Made by a program: the position numbers and the translations under genes. Positions 8,542 to 16,015 of a DNA stretch of 36,992 nucleotides are shown one piece after another; position 1 is the first letter of the stretch; every line of letters starts with the position of its first letter. The notes beneath the pieces were generated by a model. That model had not been told where the DNA came from. It was given only the letters and a program-made list of their open reading frames with translations, and did not search any database. Source of the stretch: an uncultured Prevotella sp. (GTDB taxonomy: Bacteria; Bacteroidota; Bacteroidia; Bacteroidales; Bacteroidaceae); the NCBI GenBank assembly GCA_900548195.1, contig URJQ01000009.1, forward strand, positions 1-36,992, read 5' to 3'.

Positions 8542-8621
8542 GAAGAATGAAGAATGGAAGTTGTGATTATCTTTTTGCGGTTTATTAAGCAAACAAGACC
8601 AACTTCTATTCTTCATTCTTC
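8542..8621. repeat. GAAGAAT-type inverted-repeat element, copy 2
   Basis: Arms of 22 bp match at 21 of 22 positions: 8542-8563 begins GAAGAATGAAGAATGGAAG and 8600-8621 is its inverse. The 36-bp centre is unique. It begins 17 bp after the helicase stop codon, and on the other strand it follows hisC, so it could form a terminator-like hairpin for both converging genes (T-rich tracts follow on the plus strand). Confidence 0.75.
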
Positions 8622-8623
8622 TT

Positions 8624-8721
8624 TCTTTATTCTGCGTATTCCTTTTTATTCTTCGTATTCCTTTCTTTATTCTTCGTATTTCTTTTTATTCTTCGTTCTC
8701 TTTTTTTATTCTTTGTATTCC
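8624..8721. repeat. 19-21 bp tandem array abutting the hisC stop codon
   Basis: Five units of 19-21 bp, consensus TTTTTATTCTTCGTATTCC: 8624-8642, 8643-8661, 8662-8681, 8682-8700 and 8701-8721. All are pyrimidine-rich on the plus strand. The array ends 4 bp before the hisC stop codon and so forms the start of the his mRNA 3' untranslated region as GGAATACGAAGAATAAAAA-like repeats. Confidence 0.75.
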
Positions 8722-8725
8722 TTTT

Positions 8726-9760
8726 TTATAATGTTCTCAAAGCACTAAGCAACTCTGAGTTCTCCTCTTTTGTGCCAACAGTGATGCGGAGACAGTTGTG
8801 GCAGAGAGTGATGCGAGTGCGGTTGCGCACTATGATTCCCTTAGCCACGAGGTAGTCATAAGTGGATTGCGCATCCTCCATCTCAGCGAGGAAAAAGTTG
8901 GCATCAGTAGGATATACCTTCTTGCAGATAGGCAGGAGAGAGAAGGAATCCATGAGTTGACGGCGTTCTTGAAGGATAAGCTTCACCCATTGTTCTACCT
9001 CAAAGTTGCGGTTGAGACGGTCAAGAGCCTCCTGTTGTGTCAATTTGTTGACGTTATATGGATATTTCACCTTATTAAATATAGATATAATTTCCTCACT
9101 TGCGAAAGCCATTCCGCAACGAATAGCGGCAGATCCCCATGCTTTGCTCATGGTCTGGAGAACGATGAGGTTAGGGAGCTTAGCGATATACTTCGTCAGG
9201 CTCTTCTCCTGCGAGAAGTCAATGTAAGCTTCATCCACCACTACAAGTCCTTCAAATGTGGTCAATACCTTAGCTATCTCGTCGCGATCAATGCTGTTTC
9301 CTGTAGGATTATTTGGCGAACAAATCCATATCACCTTAGTATTCTCGTCGCAAGCATCGAGCAAAGCCTCTGCTTTGATCTGGAAATTATCGTCCAAAAG
9401 CACAGGGCGATACTCCACATCATTGATGTCAGCGCTGACCTTATACATTCCGTAGGTCGGTTCGATGGCTACAACATTATCCTTCTTAGGCTCGCAGAAG
9501 CAACGATACACGAGGTCGATGGCTTCATCCGAACCATTGCCGAGGAAGATATTCTCCACTGGAATGTGCTTGATTACGGAGATACGCTCCTTCACCTCCT
9601 GCTGGAGAGGGTCAGGATAGCGATTGTAAGGATTATTGTAAGGATTCTCATTGGCATCGAGGAATACGCGAGCTACGTGGCCGGAGTATTCATTTCTCGC
9701 ACTGCTGTATGGAGCTAACGACCATATATTCGGTCTTGTCAATTCTTTTAGTGGTTTCAT
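8726..9760 (-). CDS. hisC: histidinol-phosphate aminotransferase
   Basis: PLP-dependent class I/II aminotransferase that moves the amino group of glutamate to imidazole-acetol phosphate, making histidinol phosphate. The 344 residues show the fold's landmarks: N-terminal LDANENPY (substrate site), GNGSDEAIDLVYRCF, SPNNPTG (149-154), VVVDEAYIDF (174-182) with the Asp and Tyr that hold PLP, QTMSKAWGSAAIRCG with Lys206 as the Schiff-base lysine, and C-terminal LRITVG. It is the last gene of hisG-hisD-hisC. The 163-bp spacer from hisD holds a GC hairpin and a 33-bp repeat array. In Bacteroides hisB normally follows hisC; here the gene ends the run. Confidence 0.95.
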   Translation of the reverse strand: MKPLKELTRPNIWSLAPYSSARNEYSGHVARVFLDANENPYNNPYNRYPDPLQQEVKERISVIKHIPVENIFLGNGSDEAIDLVYRCFCEPKKDNVVAIEPTYGMYKVSADINDVEYRPVLLDDNFQIKAEALLDACDENTKVIWICSPNNPTGNSIDRDEIAKVLTTFEGLVVVDEAYIDFSQEKSLTKYIAKLPNLIVLQTMSKAWGSAAIRCGMAFASEEIISIFNKVKYPYNVNKLTQQEALDRLNRNFEVEQWVKLILQERRQLMDSFSLLPICKKVYPTDANFFLAEMEDAQSTYDYLVAKGIIVRNRTRITLCHNCLRITVGTKEENSELLSALRTL

Positions 9761-9783
9761 TGTTTATTTTTTTAGTCGGGGAA

Positions 9784-9812
9784 TCGGGCGGTGACGCGCC
9801 CGACACAGTGGC
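9784..9812. repeat. GC hairpin element (family C), hisD-hisC spacer
   Basis: Stem TCGGGCG (9784-9790), loop GTGACG, stem CGCCCGA (9797-9803), followed by the tail CACAGTGGC. The loop and tail match the copies near dedA, while the stem bases differ but still pair, which suggests selection for the fold. It lies 24 bp upstream of the hisC start codon. Confidence 0.75.
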
Positions 9813-9819
9813 GGACGCA

Positions 9820-9918
9820 TGAGTATATTGTGTGAAGAGGTGTGTCAAGCCTTGAGTATATCGTGTGGGGAGGCGTGTCAGGCCTTGAGTATATCGTGTG
9901 AGGAGGTGAGGCGGACGC
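9820..9918. repeat. 33-bp tandem repeat, three units, hisD-hisC spacer
   Basis: Three consecutive 33-bp units starting TGAGTATATYGTGTG: 9820-9852, 9853-9885 and 9886-9918. The first two differ at only a few positions and the third diverges at its end. The word GGCGGACGC flanks the array on the left (9810-9818) and closes it on the right (9910-9918). Although 33 is a multiple of three, I do not support the small open frame through it as a gene. The array sits within the presumed his operon transcript. Confidence 0.8.
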
Positions 9919-9923
9919 TGACT

Positions 9924-11216
9924 TTATCTTGTTTTAAGAATATTGTTGACCCTCACACGCATAGCATTGGCATGAGCTTCCAGTTGCTCATTCTCAGCCA
10001 TGCAGACCACGGAAGGACCGATGGAGCGGATGCCTTCAGCAGAAAGATGCTGGAAAGTAATCTTGCGATTGTAGGAATCGAGATTTACTCCGTTATAGGC
10101 AAGGGCGTAACCGTGGGTAGGGAGCGTGTGGTTAGTGCCACTGGCATAGTCACCAGCAGACTCACAAGCATACTGACCGAGGAATACACTGCCAGCATTT
10201 ATCACCTGTTCGGCAAGTGAATCGTAATCGAAAGTGGCGATGATGAGATGCTCTGGAGCATAAGCATTGCTGAGGGCCATTGCTTCCGCCTTGTCGTGAA
10301 CGAGTACGAAATTGGAATTCTCAAGCGTCTTCTCTGCTATTTCATGACGTGGAAGCACTGCCAGTTGCTTCTTCAGTTCTGCTTCCACTTCAGAGAGCAT
10401 CGCCTCGGATGTGCTGATGAGAATGACTTGAGAGTCAATGCCATGCTCAGCCTGTGATAGAAGGTCGGCAGCCACGTAGGCGGCATTGCTTGTCTCGTCA
10501 GCGATGACGCAGACCTCACTTGGTCCGGCAGGCATATCTATTGCGGCGTCATGGAGAGAAACTTGCTGTTTCGCTGCCATCACGTATTGGTTTCCTGGTC
10601 CGAAAATCTTATAAACCTTCGGCACAGACTCCGTGCCATAAGCCATTGCACCAATAGCCTGAACGCCACCAGCCTTGAAAATCTTGTCCACGCCAGCCAC
10701 ACGAGCCGCCATAAGGATTGCTGGATTCACTTTACCTTCTTTGTTAGGAGGGGTGCAGAGCACTATTTCCTTGCATCCAGCAATCTTGGCAGGAGTGGCA
10801 AGCATGAGAACGGTGGAGAAGAGTGGGGCAGTGCCACCAGGAATATATAGTCCTACCTTCTCTATAGCTACGCTTTTCTGCCAGCATACCACACCTGGGG
10901 CAGTCTCTACCTTCTGAGTCTCAAACTTTTGCGACTCATGGAAGCGTGCGATATTGGCATGAGCGAGGATGAGGGAATCTTTTAGTTCTTTGCTTACAAG
11001 GCTTTCCGCCTCCAGCATCTCTCCTTCGGTGACTGCGAGTTGGGTGAGGTTTGCTTTGTCAAACTTAGCCTCATATTCCATCACCGCTTTGTCTCCATTA
11101 GCCTTTACGTCAGCCAAAACTGTGGCAACAGTAGCATTAAGCTGTGAGACGTCGAGGTGTGGGCGCTCTATTATCTTTGCTATCTCTTCTTTGGTTGGGT
11201 ATTTTGTTATTCTCAT
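9924..11216 (-). CDS. hisD: histidinol dehydrogenase
   Basis: Zinc enzyme that oxidises L-histidinol to L-histidine in two NAD-dependent steps, the last step of the pathway. The 430 residues are the normal full length. Visible motifs are VGLYIPGGTAPLFSTVLM (121-138), the substrate/zinc region GGVQAIGAMAYGT, FGPGNQYV (205-212), DMPAGPSEVCVIAD (227-240), LLSQAEHG (252-259) with zinc-binding Gln and His, and the C-terminal NHTLPTHGYA segment with further catalytic and zinc histidines. It is the middle gene of hisG-hisD-hisC, 135 bp after hisG. That gap contains CCAACAACC words resembling half of the GGTTGTTGG-type elements. Confidence 0.97.
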   Translation of the reverse strand: MRITKYPTKEEIAKIIERPHLDVSQLNATVATVLADVKANGDKAVMEYEAKFDKANLTQLAVTEGEMLEAESLVSKELKDSLILAHANIARFHESQKFETQKVETAPGVVCWQKSVAIEKVGLYIPGGTAPLFSTVLMLATPAKIAGCKEIVLCTPPNKEGKVNPAILMAARVAGVDKIFKAGGVQAIGAMAYGTESVPKVYKIFGPGNQYVMAAKQQVSLHDAAIDMPAGPSEVCVIADETSNAAYVAADLLSQAEHGIDSQVILISTSEAMLSEVEAELKKQLAVLPRHEIAEKTLENSNFVLVHDKAEAMALSNAYAPEHLIIATFDYDSLAEQVINAGSVFLGQYACESAGDYASGTNHTLPTHGYALAYNGVNLDSYNRKITFQHLSAEGIRSIGPSVVCMAENEQLEAHANAMRVRVNNILKTR

Positions 11217-11351
11217 TTGCTTGTGCTCTTTATTTGTGGAATCAGGTGTAATAGTACCCTGTCGTAGTGGCTTTTAGATTTGATTGGAGTAGTTGTGGCT
11301 TTTCTTTACAAAAGAACCCAAAACCAACAACCTACAACCGACAACCACACA

Positions 11352-12203
11352 TTAAATAATCATCTTCTCAATAGTATTGACCAAAATGCCCTGGGCACCG
11401 AGTTCCTTCAGTTTACCGATTATTTCCCAAAACACTTTCTGTCCTATTACGGCGTGAACAGAGCACCATTCCTCATCGGCAAGAGGGATGATAGTAGGAC
11501 TCTTGAGTCCTGGAAGCACTTCTACTATCTCTTTGAGCCTTGACTTAGGAGCATTCATGCGAACATATTTCTGTCCTTCAGCATTCTTTACAGCCTCAAA
11601 GCGGAAGAGCATCTCATTGAGAATCTCGCGCTTTTCCTCAGAGAGACCTTTGTGGGCTATGAGCAAAGCTTCGCTCTGAGTCACCACTTCTACTTCGCGG
11701 AGATTATTGCTGACGAGGGTAGAACCGCTCGACACGATGTCGAAGATACCATCAGCAAGGCAGATGCCAGGCGCAATCTCCACGCTTCCTGTGATGATGT
11801 GTATCTCTGCGTCTATATTATTCTTCTCGAGGAAGTTGCGCAGGATAACAGGGTAGGATGTAGCAATCTTTTTTCCGTTAAACCATTCCAATCCAGTATA
11901 TTCCACAGACTTAGGGATGGCAAGTGAGAGTCTGCACTTTGAGAAGCCAAGTCGGCTTACTATCTCAGCATCTTCCTCACGCTCAAGGAATTCGTTCTCT
12001 CCCACGATGCCGATATCTGCCACGCCTAAAGCTACGCTTTGGGGAATATCATCATCACGGAGATAAAGCACTTCGAGAGGGAAATTGCCTGACTGGGCGA
12101 GGAGAACTCGCTTGCTGGAACTTACTTTGATGTCTGCTTCATTGAGCAGATTGATGCAGTCTTCGAAGAGACGGCCTTTGGATTGCAATGCTATTCTTAA
12201 CAT
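11352..12203 (-). CDS. hisG: ATP phosphoribosyltransferase, long form
   Basis: Catalyses the first, committed step of histidine synthesis: condensation of ATP with PRPP. The 283 residues correspond to the long (hexameric, HisZ-independent) form. The catalytic part opens with MLRIALQSKGRL and includes ADIGIVGENEF and the PRPP-binding loop around DGIFDIVSSGSTLVSNNL. The C-terminal ~75 residues (VRMNAPKSRLKEIVEVLPG ... SVHAVIGQKVFWEIIGKLKELGA) form the ACT-like domain that binds histidine for feedback inhibition. It is first in the his run and has an excellent promoter 56 bp upstream. I looked for a histidine-rich leader peptide between promoter and start and did not find one. Confidence 0.97.
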   Translation of the reverse strand: MLRIALQSKGRLFEDCINLLNEADIKVSSSKRVLLAQSGNFPLEVLYLRDDDIPQSVALGVADIGIVGENEFLEREEDAEIVSRLGFSKCRLSLAIPKSVEYTGLEWFNGKKIATSYPVILRNFLEKNNIDAEIHIITGSVEIAPGICLADGIFDIVSSGSTLVSNNLREVEVVTQSEALLIAHKGLSEEKREILNEMLFRFEAVKNAEGQKYVRMNAPKSRLKEIVEVLPGLKSPTIIPLADEEWCSVHAVIGQKVFWEIIGKLKELGAQGILVNTIEKMII

Positions 12204-12258
12204 TTGTATTATGTGTTATTTACTTATCTTTTTACCTTTACTAATTACAATATGTTTG

Positions 12259-12289
12259 CAAAGGTAATCATTTATTTTCATAATGCAAA
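12259..12289 (-). promoter_or_regulatory. his operon promoter
   Basis: On the minus strand: TTTG (12289-12286), a 19-bp spacer, then TACCTTTG (12266-12259), an exact Bacteroidota promoter. The hisG start codon is at 12203, giving a leader of about 45-50 nt. This supports transcription of hisG-hisD-hisC from here. Confidence 0.85.
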
Positions 12290-12390
12290 GAATAACGAGG
12301 AAAATGTGCGAAATTGTTTCTTTTTGGGGAAGTTGTACCTTTGAGTGAAGAGTTTAATTAAATGAAGAATGGGGAGCTACACCTTTTAGT

Positions 12391-12476
12391 GAAAAGTGAA
12401 AAGTGAAGAGTGACGAGTGAAAAATCGCGCTGACGCGATTGCGATTTCTGCAATTTTATTAAATGAAGAATTGATT
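12391..12476. repeat. composite intergenic repeat module, copy 2
   Basis: Same order of parts as 2262-2320: GTGAAAA-like heptamers (12391-12422), hairpin AATCGCG-CTGA-CGCGATT (12423-12440, all pairs canonical here), then ATTAAATGAAGAA. An extra 20-odd bases separate hairpin and tail. It lies in the 403-bp gap between ansA and hisG, which holds no gene. Confidence 0.7.
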
Positions 12477-12484
12477 AAATGAAG

Positions 12485-12579
12485 AATGTAGAAAGAAGAA
12501 TAGGGATTACGTTCCTCGGCTTGAGGCTTCTCGTGGCTCCTCAAGTAAGAAAACAAACTCCAATTCTTCATTCTACATT
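12485..12579. repeat. GAAGAAT-type inverted-repeat element, copy 3
   Basis: About 95 bp. The left arm 12485-12513 starts AATGTAGAAAGAAGAATAGG and the right arm 12552-12579 is its imperfect inverse. The inner edge of the left arm (12495-12513) is an exact inverse of 2376-2394 in copy 1. It begins 27 bp downstream of the ansA stop codon on the minus strand, so it is positioned like a 3' end element. Confidence 0.7.
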
Positions 12580-12606
12580 TATCATTCTTAATTTAAATCA
12601 GTTTTT

Positions 12607-13689
12607 TTATTTATTAACCAAGCAACTATCTAAAGTAATTTCACCAGCCAAGCAACGCTTCATGTGGGCAGTGACGACGCATGGATCATTGTGGAGAGCA
12701 GTGAGATGCATCAGTTTGGTAGTGGCTGCCTCAATAGTGCTATCGTAGCCAGAAAGCACACCAGCTTTAAAGAGATGAAGGCCAGCACCATATCTCTCCA
12801 TTTCTACACGACCAGCCACACACTGAGAAATATTGACTATTACTACGCCACGCTCTACGGCTGTGGTAAGCATATCGGTGAGCCATTTCTGCTGTGGAGC
12901 ATTGCCAGAGCCATAGCTGCGCATCACGATTCCTTTAAGGTTAGGATCATCAATGATATGCTTGAATACAGACTCCTGAAGTCCAGGGAATAAGGAGAAT
13001 ACCAGGATGTTTGGATTCATCTCTTTATGAGGAATCATCGGACGGGTATAGTCTGGTCGGAGAATATGGTGGTGATTGAAATTAAACTCTACTCCTGCTT
13101 CGCACAGGTGAGGGTAATTGAATGATTCAAAGGCATTAAACTGCTCAGCGTCCTGTTTCGTACTACGATTGCCACGGAGCAATCGTCCGCCGAAGTAAAT
13201 GCAGACCTCAGGGATTGGCGTAACGCCATGCTCATTGGTCAGCGAAGCCAGTTCGATACTTGTAAGAAGATTTTCCTTACCGTCTGTACGCAACTGACCA
13301 ATAGGCAACTGTGATCCAGTCAGAATGACAGGTTTGGTAAGGTTTTGCAGCATAAATGAGAGAGCGGATGCTGTATAGGCCATCGTATCCGTTCCGTGGA
13401 GGATGACGAAACCGTCGTAGCGGTTATAGTTTTGACTTATTATCTGCACGAGTTCTGACCACACGAGGTAGTCCATATCGCTTGAGTCTATAGGTTTGTC
13501 AAACTGATAAACCGTGATTTTTGCCTGAATCTGATCCAGTTCCGGAATACGGGAGAGGAGATGGTTGAAGTCGAGAGGCTCAAGAGCGCCAGTCTTAGAG
13601 TTATGCCCCATACCGATTGTGCCACCTGTGTATATAAGGAGAACGCGCTCGGTACGCTTGAGAGATTCATGCAGTGTGGAGGTTTTCAT
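12607..13689 (-). CDS. ansA: type I L-asparaginase
   Basis: Cytoplasmic asparaginase that hydrolyses L-asparagine to aspartate and ammonia. The 360 residues lack a signal peptide, as expected of the type I enzyme. The two active-site motifs are clear: LLIYTGGTIGMGHN with the nucleophilic threonine in TGGTIG (21-26), and FVILHGTDTMAYTASAL (94-110) with the second Thr-Asp pair; the following VILTGSQLPIGQLRTDG is also typical. It is a single gene, divergent from uxaC, with its promoter at 13737-13767. The 403 bp downstream to hisG hold only repeats. Confidence 0.95.
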   Translation of the reverse strand: MKTSTLHESLKRTERVLLIYTGGTIGMGHNSKTGALEPLDFNHLLSRIPELDQIQAKITVYQFDKPIDSSDMDYLVWSELVQIISQNYNRYDGFVILHGTDTMAYTASALSFMLQNLTKPVILTGSQLPIGQLRTDGKENLLTSIELASLTNEHGVTPIPEVCIYFGGRLLRGNRSTKQDAEQFNAFESFNYPHLCEAGVEFNFNHHHILRPDYTRPMIPHKEMNPNILVFSLFPGLQESVFKHIIDDPNLKGIVMRSYGSGNAPQQKWLTDMLTTAVERGVVIVNISQCVAGRVEMERYGAGLHLFKAGVLSGYDSTIEAATTKLMHLTALHNDPCVVTAHMKRCLAGEITLDSCLVNK

Positions 13690-13736
13690 GTTCTTGTTTT
13701 TATAGGGTTAATAGGTCTTTATTGCCTTACTGACTG

Positions 13737-13767
13737 CAAATTTAGTTATATTTTTTGAAAAATCAAG
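13737..13767 (-). promoter_or_regulatory. ansA promoter
   Basis: Minus strand: CTTG (13767-13764), 19-bp spacer, TAAATTTG (13744-13737), 48 bp before the ansA start codon. The upstream element departs from TTTG at one base. Confidence 0.65.
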
Positions 13768-13797
13768 GGAAACATTCTTTATTTACAAAAAAAGTAG

Positions 13798-13805
13798 TAC
13801 ATTTG
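13798..13805 (+). promoter_or_regulatory. uxaC promoter -7 element
   Basis: TACATTTG followed by CATCG, the common form of the Bacteroidota -7 element. The expected -33 region reads as T-rich sequence without a clean TTTG. The uxaC start codon follows at 13894, leaving a leader of about 80 nt. Confidence 0.6.
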
Positions 13806-13893
13806 CATCGAAAAAGGGCAGCATTTGAGAATATAAGCCCATTTTCTGCTACTACTGCATTAACAAACAACAATATTTTAAATCTAAACTGAA

Positions 13894-15309
13894 ATGAAAC
13901 AATTCAACGACGAGAACTTCCTTCTCGAGACAAAGACAGCGCAGGACCTCTATCACAACCACGCTGCCAAGATGCCTATCATCGACTATCATTGCCACCT
14001 TATTCCTCAAATGGTCGCTGAAAACAAGCGCTTCGACTCTATTGCGCAGATCTGGCTTATGGGTGACCACTACAAATGGCGTGCAATGCGTTCAAACGGT
14101 ATCGATGAGCGTTTCTGCACAGGCAAGGATACTACTGACTGGGAGAAGTTCGAGAAATGGGCTGAGACTGTGCCTTACACATTCCGTAATCCATTATATC
14201 ACTGGACACACCTTGAGCTCAAGACTGCTTTCGGAATTGACAAGTTACTCAATCCTGAGACTGCACGCGAGATATATGACGATTGCAACAATCAGATAAA
14301 GAATGACCCAAAGTTCTGCCCACGCGGAATGATGGAGCACTACAACGTGAAGATTGTCTGCACCACTGACGACCCTGCTGACTCTCTCGAGTGGCACAAA
14401 GTGGTGAAGGATGACCCTACTGCCAAGACACGTATGCTCCCTGCTTGGCGTCCTGATGCAGGTATGAATATCGATGCTGCCACTTGGAAGGCTTACATCG
14501 AGAAGCTCGCAAGCGTTGCCGAAATGCCTATCACCTGCTTTGCTGAGCTCGTTGCCGCTCTCCAGAAGCGTCACGACTTCTTCGAGACAATGGGATGTAA
14601 ACTCTCTGACCACGGTATTGAGGAATTCTACGACGAGCCATACACAGAGGCTGAGATTGATGCTATCATGAAGAAGGCACTCGCTGGCGAGGCAATCACT
14701 AAGGAAGAAGAGCGCAAGTACAAGCACGCTTACCTATTCGAGCAGGGCAAGATGGATTATGCTTCTGGTTGGGCGCAGCAGTATCACTACGGTGCTATTC
14801 GCAACAACAACTCTAAGATGTTTGCTAAGCTCGGTGCTGACACTGGCTTCGACTCAATCGGTGAGTTCACCACAGCAAAAGCAATGTCTCATTTCCTTGA
14901 TGAGCTCAACACTAACGGCACTCTCGCAAAGACAATCCTCTACAACCTCAACCCATGCGCTAATGAGGTTATCGCTACTATGCTCGGTAACTTCCAGGAT
15001 GGTTCTGTTGCAGGAAAGATTCAGTTTGGTTCTGGTTGGTGGTTCCTCGATCAAAAGGATGGCATGGAGAAGCAGATGAACGCTCTCTCAGTGCTCGGTC
15101 TTCTCTCTCGCTTCGTAGGTATGCTGACCGACTCACGCTCATTCCTCTCTTATCCACGTCACGAGTATTTCCGTCGCACACTCTGTAATCTCCTCGGTAA
15201 TGACATTGAGAAGGGTCTTATCCCATTCACTGGTTACGAAGAGAAGCGCGTGCGTCAGATGGTAGAGGATATCTGCTACAACAACGCAGCTCGCTTCTTC
15301 AACTTCTAA
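13894..15309 (+). CDS. uxaC: glucuronate (uronate) isomerase
   Basis: Isomerises D-glucuronate to D-fructuronate and D-galacturonate to D-tagaturonate, the entry step for uronic acids from pectin and glucuronoxylan. The 471 residues match the usual UxaC length. It is an amidohydrolase-fold protein: the metal-binding HxH is IDYHCHLIPQ with His33 and His35, followed by WLMGDHYKWRAMRSNGI, the TTDDPADSLEWH loop and the C-terminal WWFLDQKDGMEKQ and SYPRHEYFRR segments. No uxaB, uxuA or other uronate gene is in the window, so the rest of that pathway must be elsewhere. The gene has its own promoter and a very strong terminator and is separate from the arabinose module. Confidence 0.96.
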   Translation: MKQFNDENFLLETKTAQDLYHNHAAKMPIIDYHCHLIPQMVAENKRFDSIAQIWLMGDHYKWRAMRSNGIDERFCTGKDTTDWEKFEKWAETVPYTFRNPLYHWTHLELKTAFGIDKLLNPETAREIYDDCNNQIKNDPKFCPRGMMEHYNVKIVCTTDDPADSLEWHKVVKDDPTAKTRMLPAWRPDAGMNIDAATWKAYIEKLASVAEMPITCFAELVAALQKRHDFFETMGCKLSDHGIEEFYDEPYTEAEIDAIMKKALAGEAITKEEERKYKHAYLFEQGKMDYASGWAQQYHYGAIRNNNSKMFAKLGADTGFDSIGEFTTAKAMSHFLDELNTNGTLAKTILYNLNPCANEVIATMLGNFQDGSVAGKIQFGSGWWFLDQKDGMEKQMNALSVLGLLSRFVGMLTDSRSFLSYPRHEYFRRTLCNLLGNDIEKGLIPFTGYEEKRVRQMVEDICYNNAARFFNF

Positions 15310-15332
15310 GTATTTCCCATACTTCATATAAT

Positions 15333-15390
15333 CCAGCCACTCTGCTCAGATTCCATCAGGTCTCTTGCAGAGTGGCTGGTCGTTTTTTTT
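15333..15390 (+). terminator. intrinsic terminator after uxaC
   Basis: A perfect 13-bp stem, CCAGCCACTCTGC (15333-15345) and GCAGAGTGGCTGG (15367-15379), followed by TCG and eight T (15383-15390). It lies 24 bp after the uxaC stop codon. Confidence 0.93.
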
Positions 15391-15550
15391 ATGGCTTTGC
15401 CAAATTGCTGGTAGTTGGTTTGTAGAATATCAACTCAACAATCTCAAACAGTAAATCACCAATCCGTTCACGCCATTCAGGATATAGATTATCAAAAATG
15501 CGATTGTAAGACGGAAAGCTTATTTTTAGATAAACTGTAAGTAAAAGCTG

Positions 15551-15558
15551 TATATTTG
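15551..15558 (+). promoter_or_regulatory. possible distal promoter element upstream of galM
   Basis: TATATTTG matches TAnnTTTG. The -33 region is T-rich (around 15523-15528) without a clean TTTG. It lies just before the 22-bp repeat array. Weak on its own. Confidence 0.3.
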
Positions 15559-15590
15559 CTTATGGTTTTAGTTGGGTATGGTTGGGCAAT

Positions 15591-15698
15591 GCAAAAGCTA
15601 TGCTTTTACCGCCTAAAAGCATAGTTATTAGCCCCTAAAAGCATAGTTATTACATCCTAAAAGCTATGCTTTCAAATTGTAATATCATAGCTTTTCCA
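15591..15698. repeat. 22-bp tandem repeat array upstream of the arabinose module
   Basis: Four units with an exact 22-bp period: 15591-15612, 15613-15634, 15635-15656 and 15657-15678. Units 2 and 3 share CTAAAAGCATAGTTATTA; units 1 and 4 instead carry the near-palindrome AAAAGCTATGCTTT. A fifth, inverted half (ATCATAGCTTTTCC) ends at about 15698. The 706-bp gap 15310-16015 also holds a terminator, a second hairpin and promoters, but no gene. Spacing of two helical turns would suit a protein-binding array; this is inference. Confidence 0.75.
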
Positions 15699-15861
15699 AA
15701 ATCAAGCCAAAACGCTCGTTTATCCACTAATGTTTGTTTGATTAGTTTGTATTTGTTCTTTTGTTTTGCAATCTGCAAACTATATATAATAATGTGTGAA
15801 ACAGCACTGAATGAAAGGTTGTAGAAAAGTGTTCGATTTACACTTCAAAATCTCATTTTTG

Positions 15862-15908
15862 CCCCATTTTGCTTAGAGCAGATAGCAAAATGAGGGTCTT
15901 TCTTTCCA
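15862..15908 (+). terminator. terminator-like hairpin upstream of galM
   Basis: CCCCATTTTGCT (15862-15873) pairs with AGCAAAATGAGG (15884-15895) over 12 positions with one mismatch, followed by a T-rich run (TCTTTCTTT). It lies between the distal promoter candidate and the main galM promoter, so it could stop transcripts entering from upstream. Confidence 0.45.
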
Positions 15909-15934
15909 TTTTTGGCAAATATTATATATGTTTT

Positions 15935-15966
15935 CTTGCATGGGTAAAAAAAATAGATTACCTTTG
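15935..15966 (+). promoter_or_regulatory. main promoter of the arabinose module (galM)
   Basis: CTTG (15935-15938), 20-bp spacer, TACCTTTG (15959-15966). The galM start codon is 50 bp downstream. A tiny frame (MQIYSKY, 15987-16010) lies in the leader, probably by chance. Confidence 0.7.
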
Positions 15967-16015
15967 AAACGATTTTGATTAAACAAATGCAAATCTATTC
16001 AAAATACTAAGCAAT

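Noticed and set aside
8798..9718. 306-codon open frame on the plus strand
   Set aside because: Antisense to hisC, which has all catalytic motifs.
9820..9918. CRISPR array
   Set aside because: The units are contiguous with no spacers, only three in number, and no cas gene is present. The same holds for the 17-, 19-21- and 22-bp arrays.
9819..10220. Cys-rich repeat peptide frame (MSILCEEVCQAL...)
   Set aside because: It arises because the 33-bp repeat is a multiple of three and then runs antisense into hisD.
15987..16010. 7-codon leader frame MQIYSKY before galM
   Set aside because: Too short to separate from chance and not associated with any hairpin; mentioned only with the promoter.
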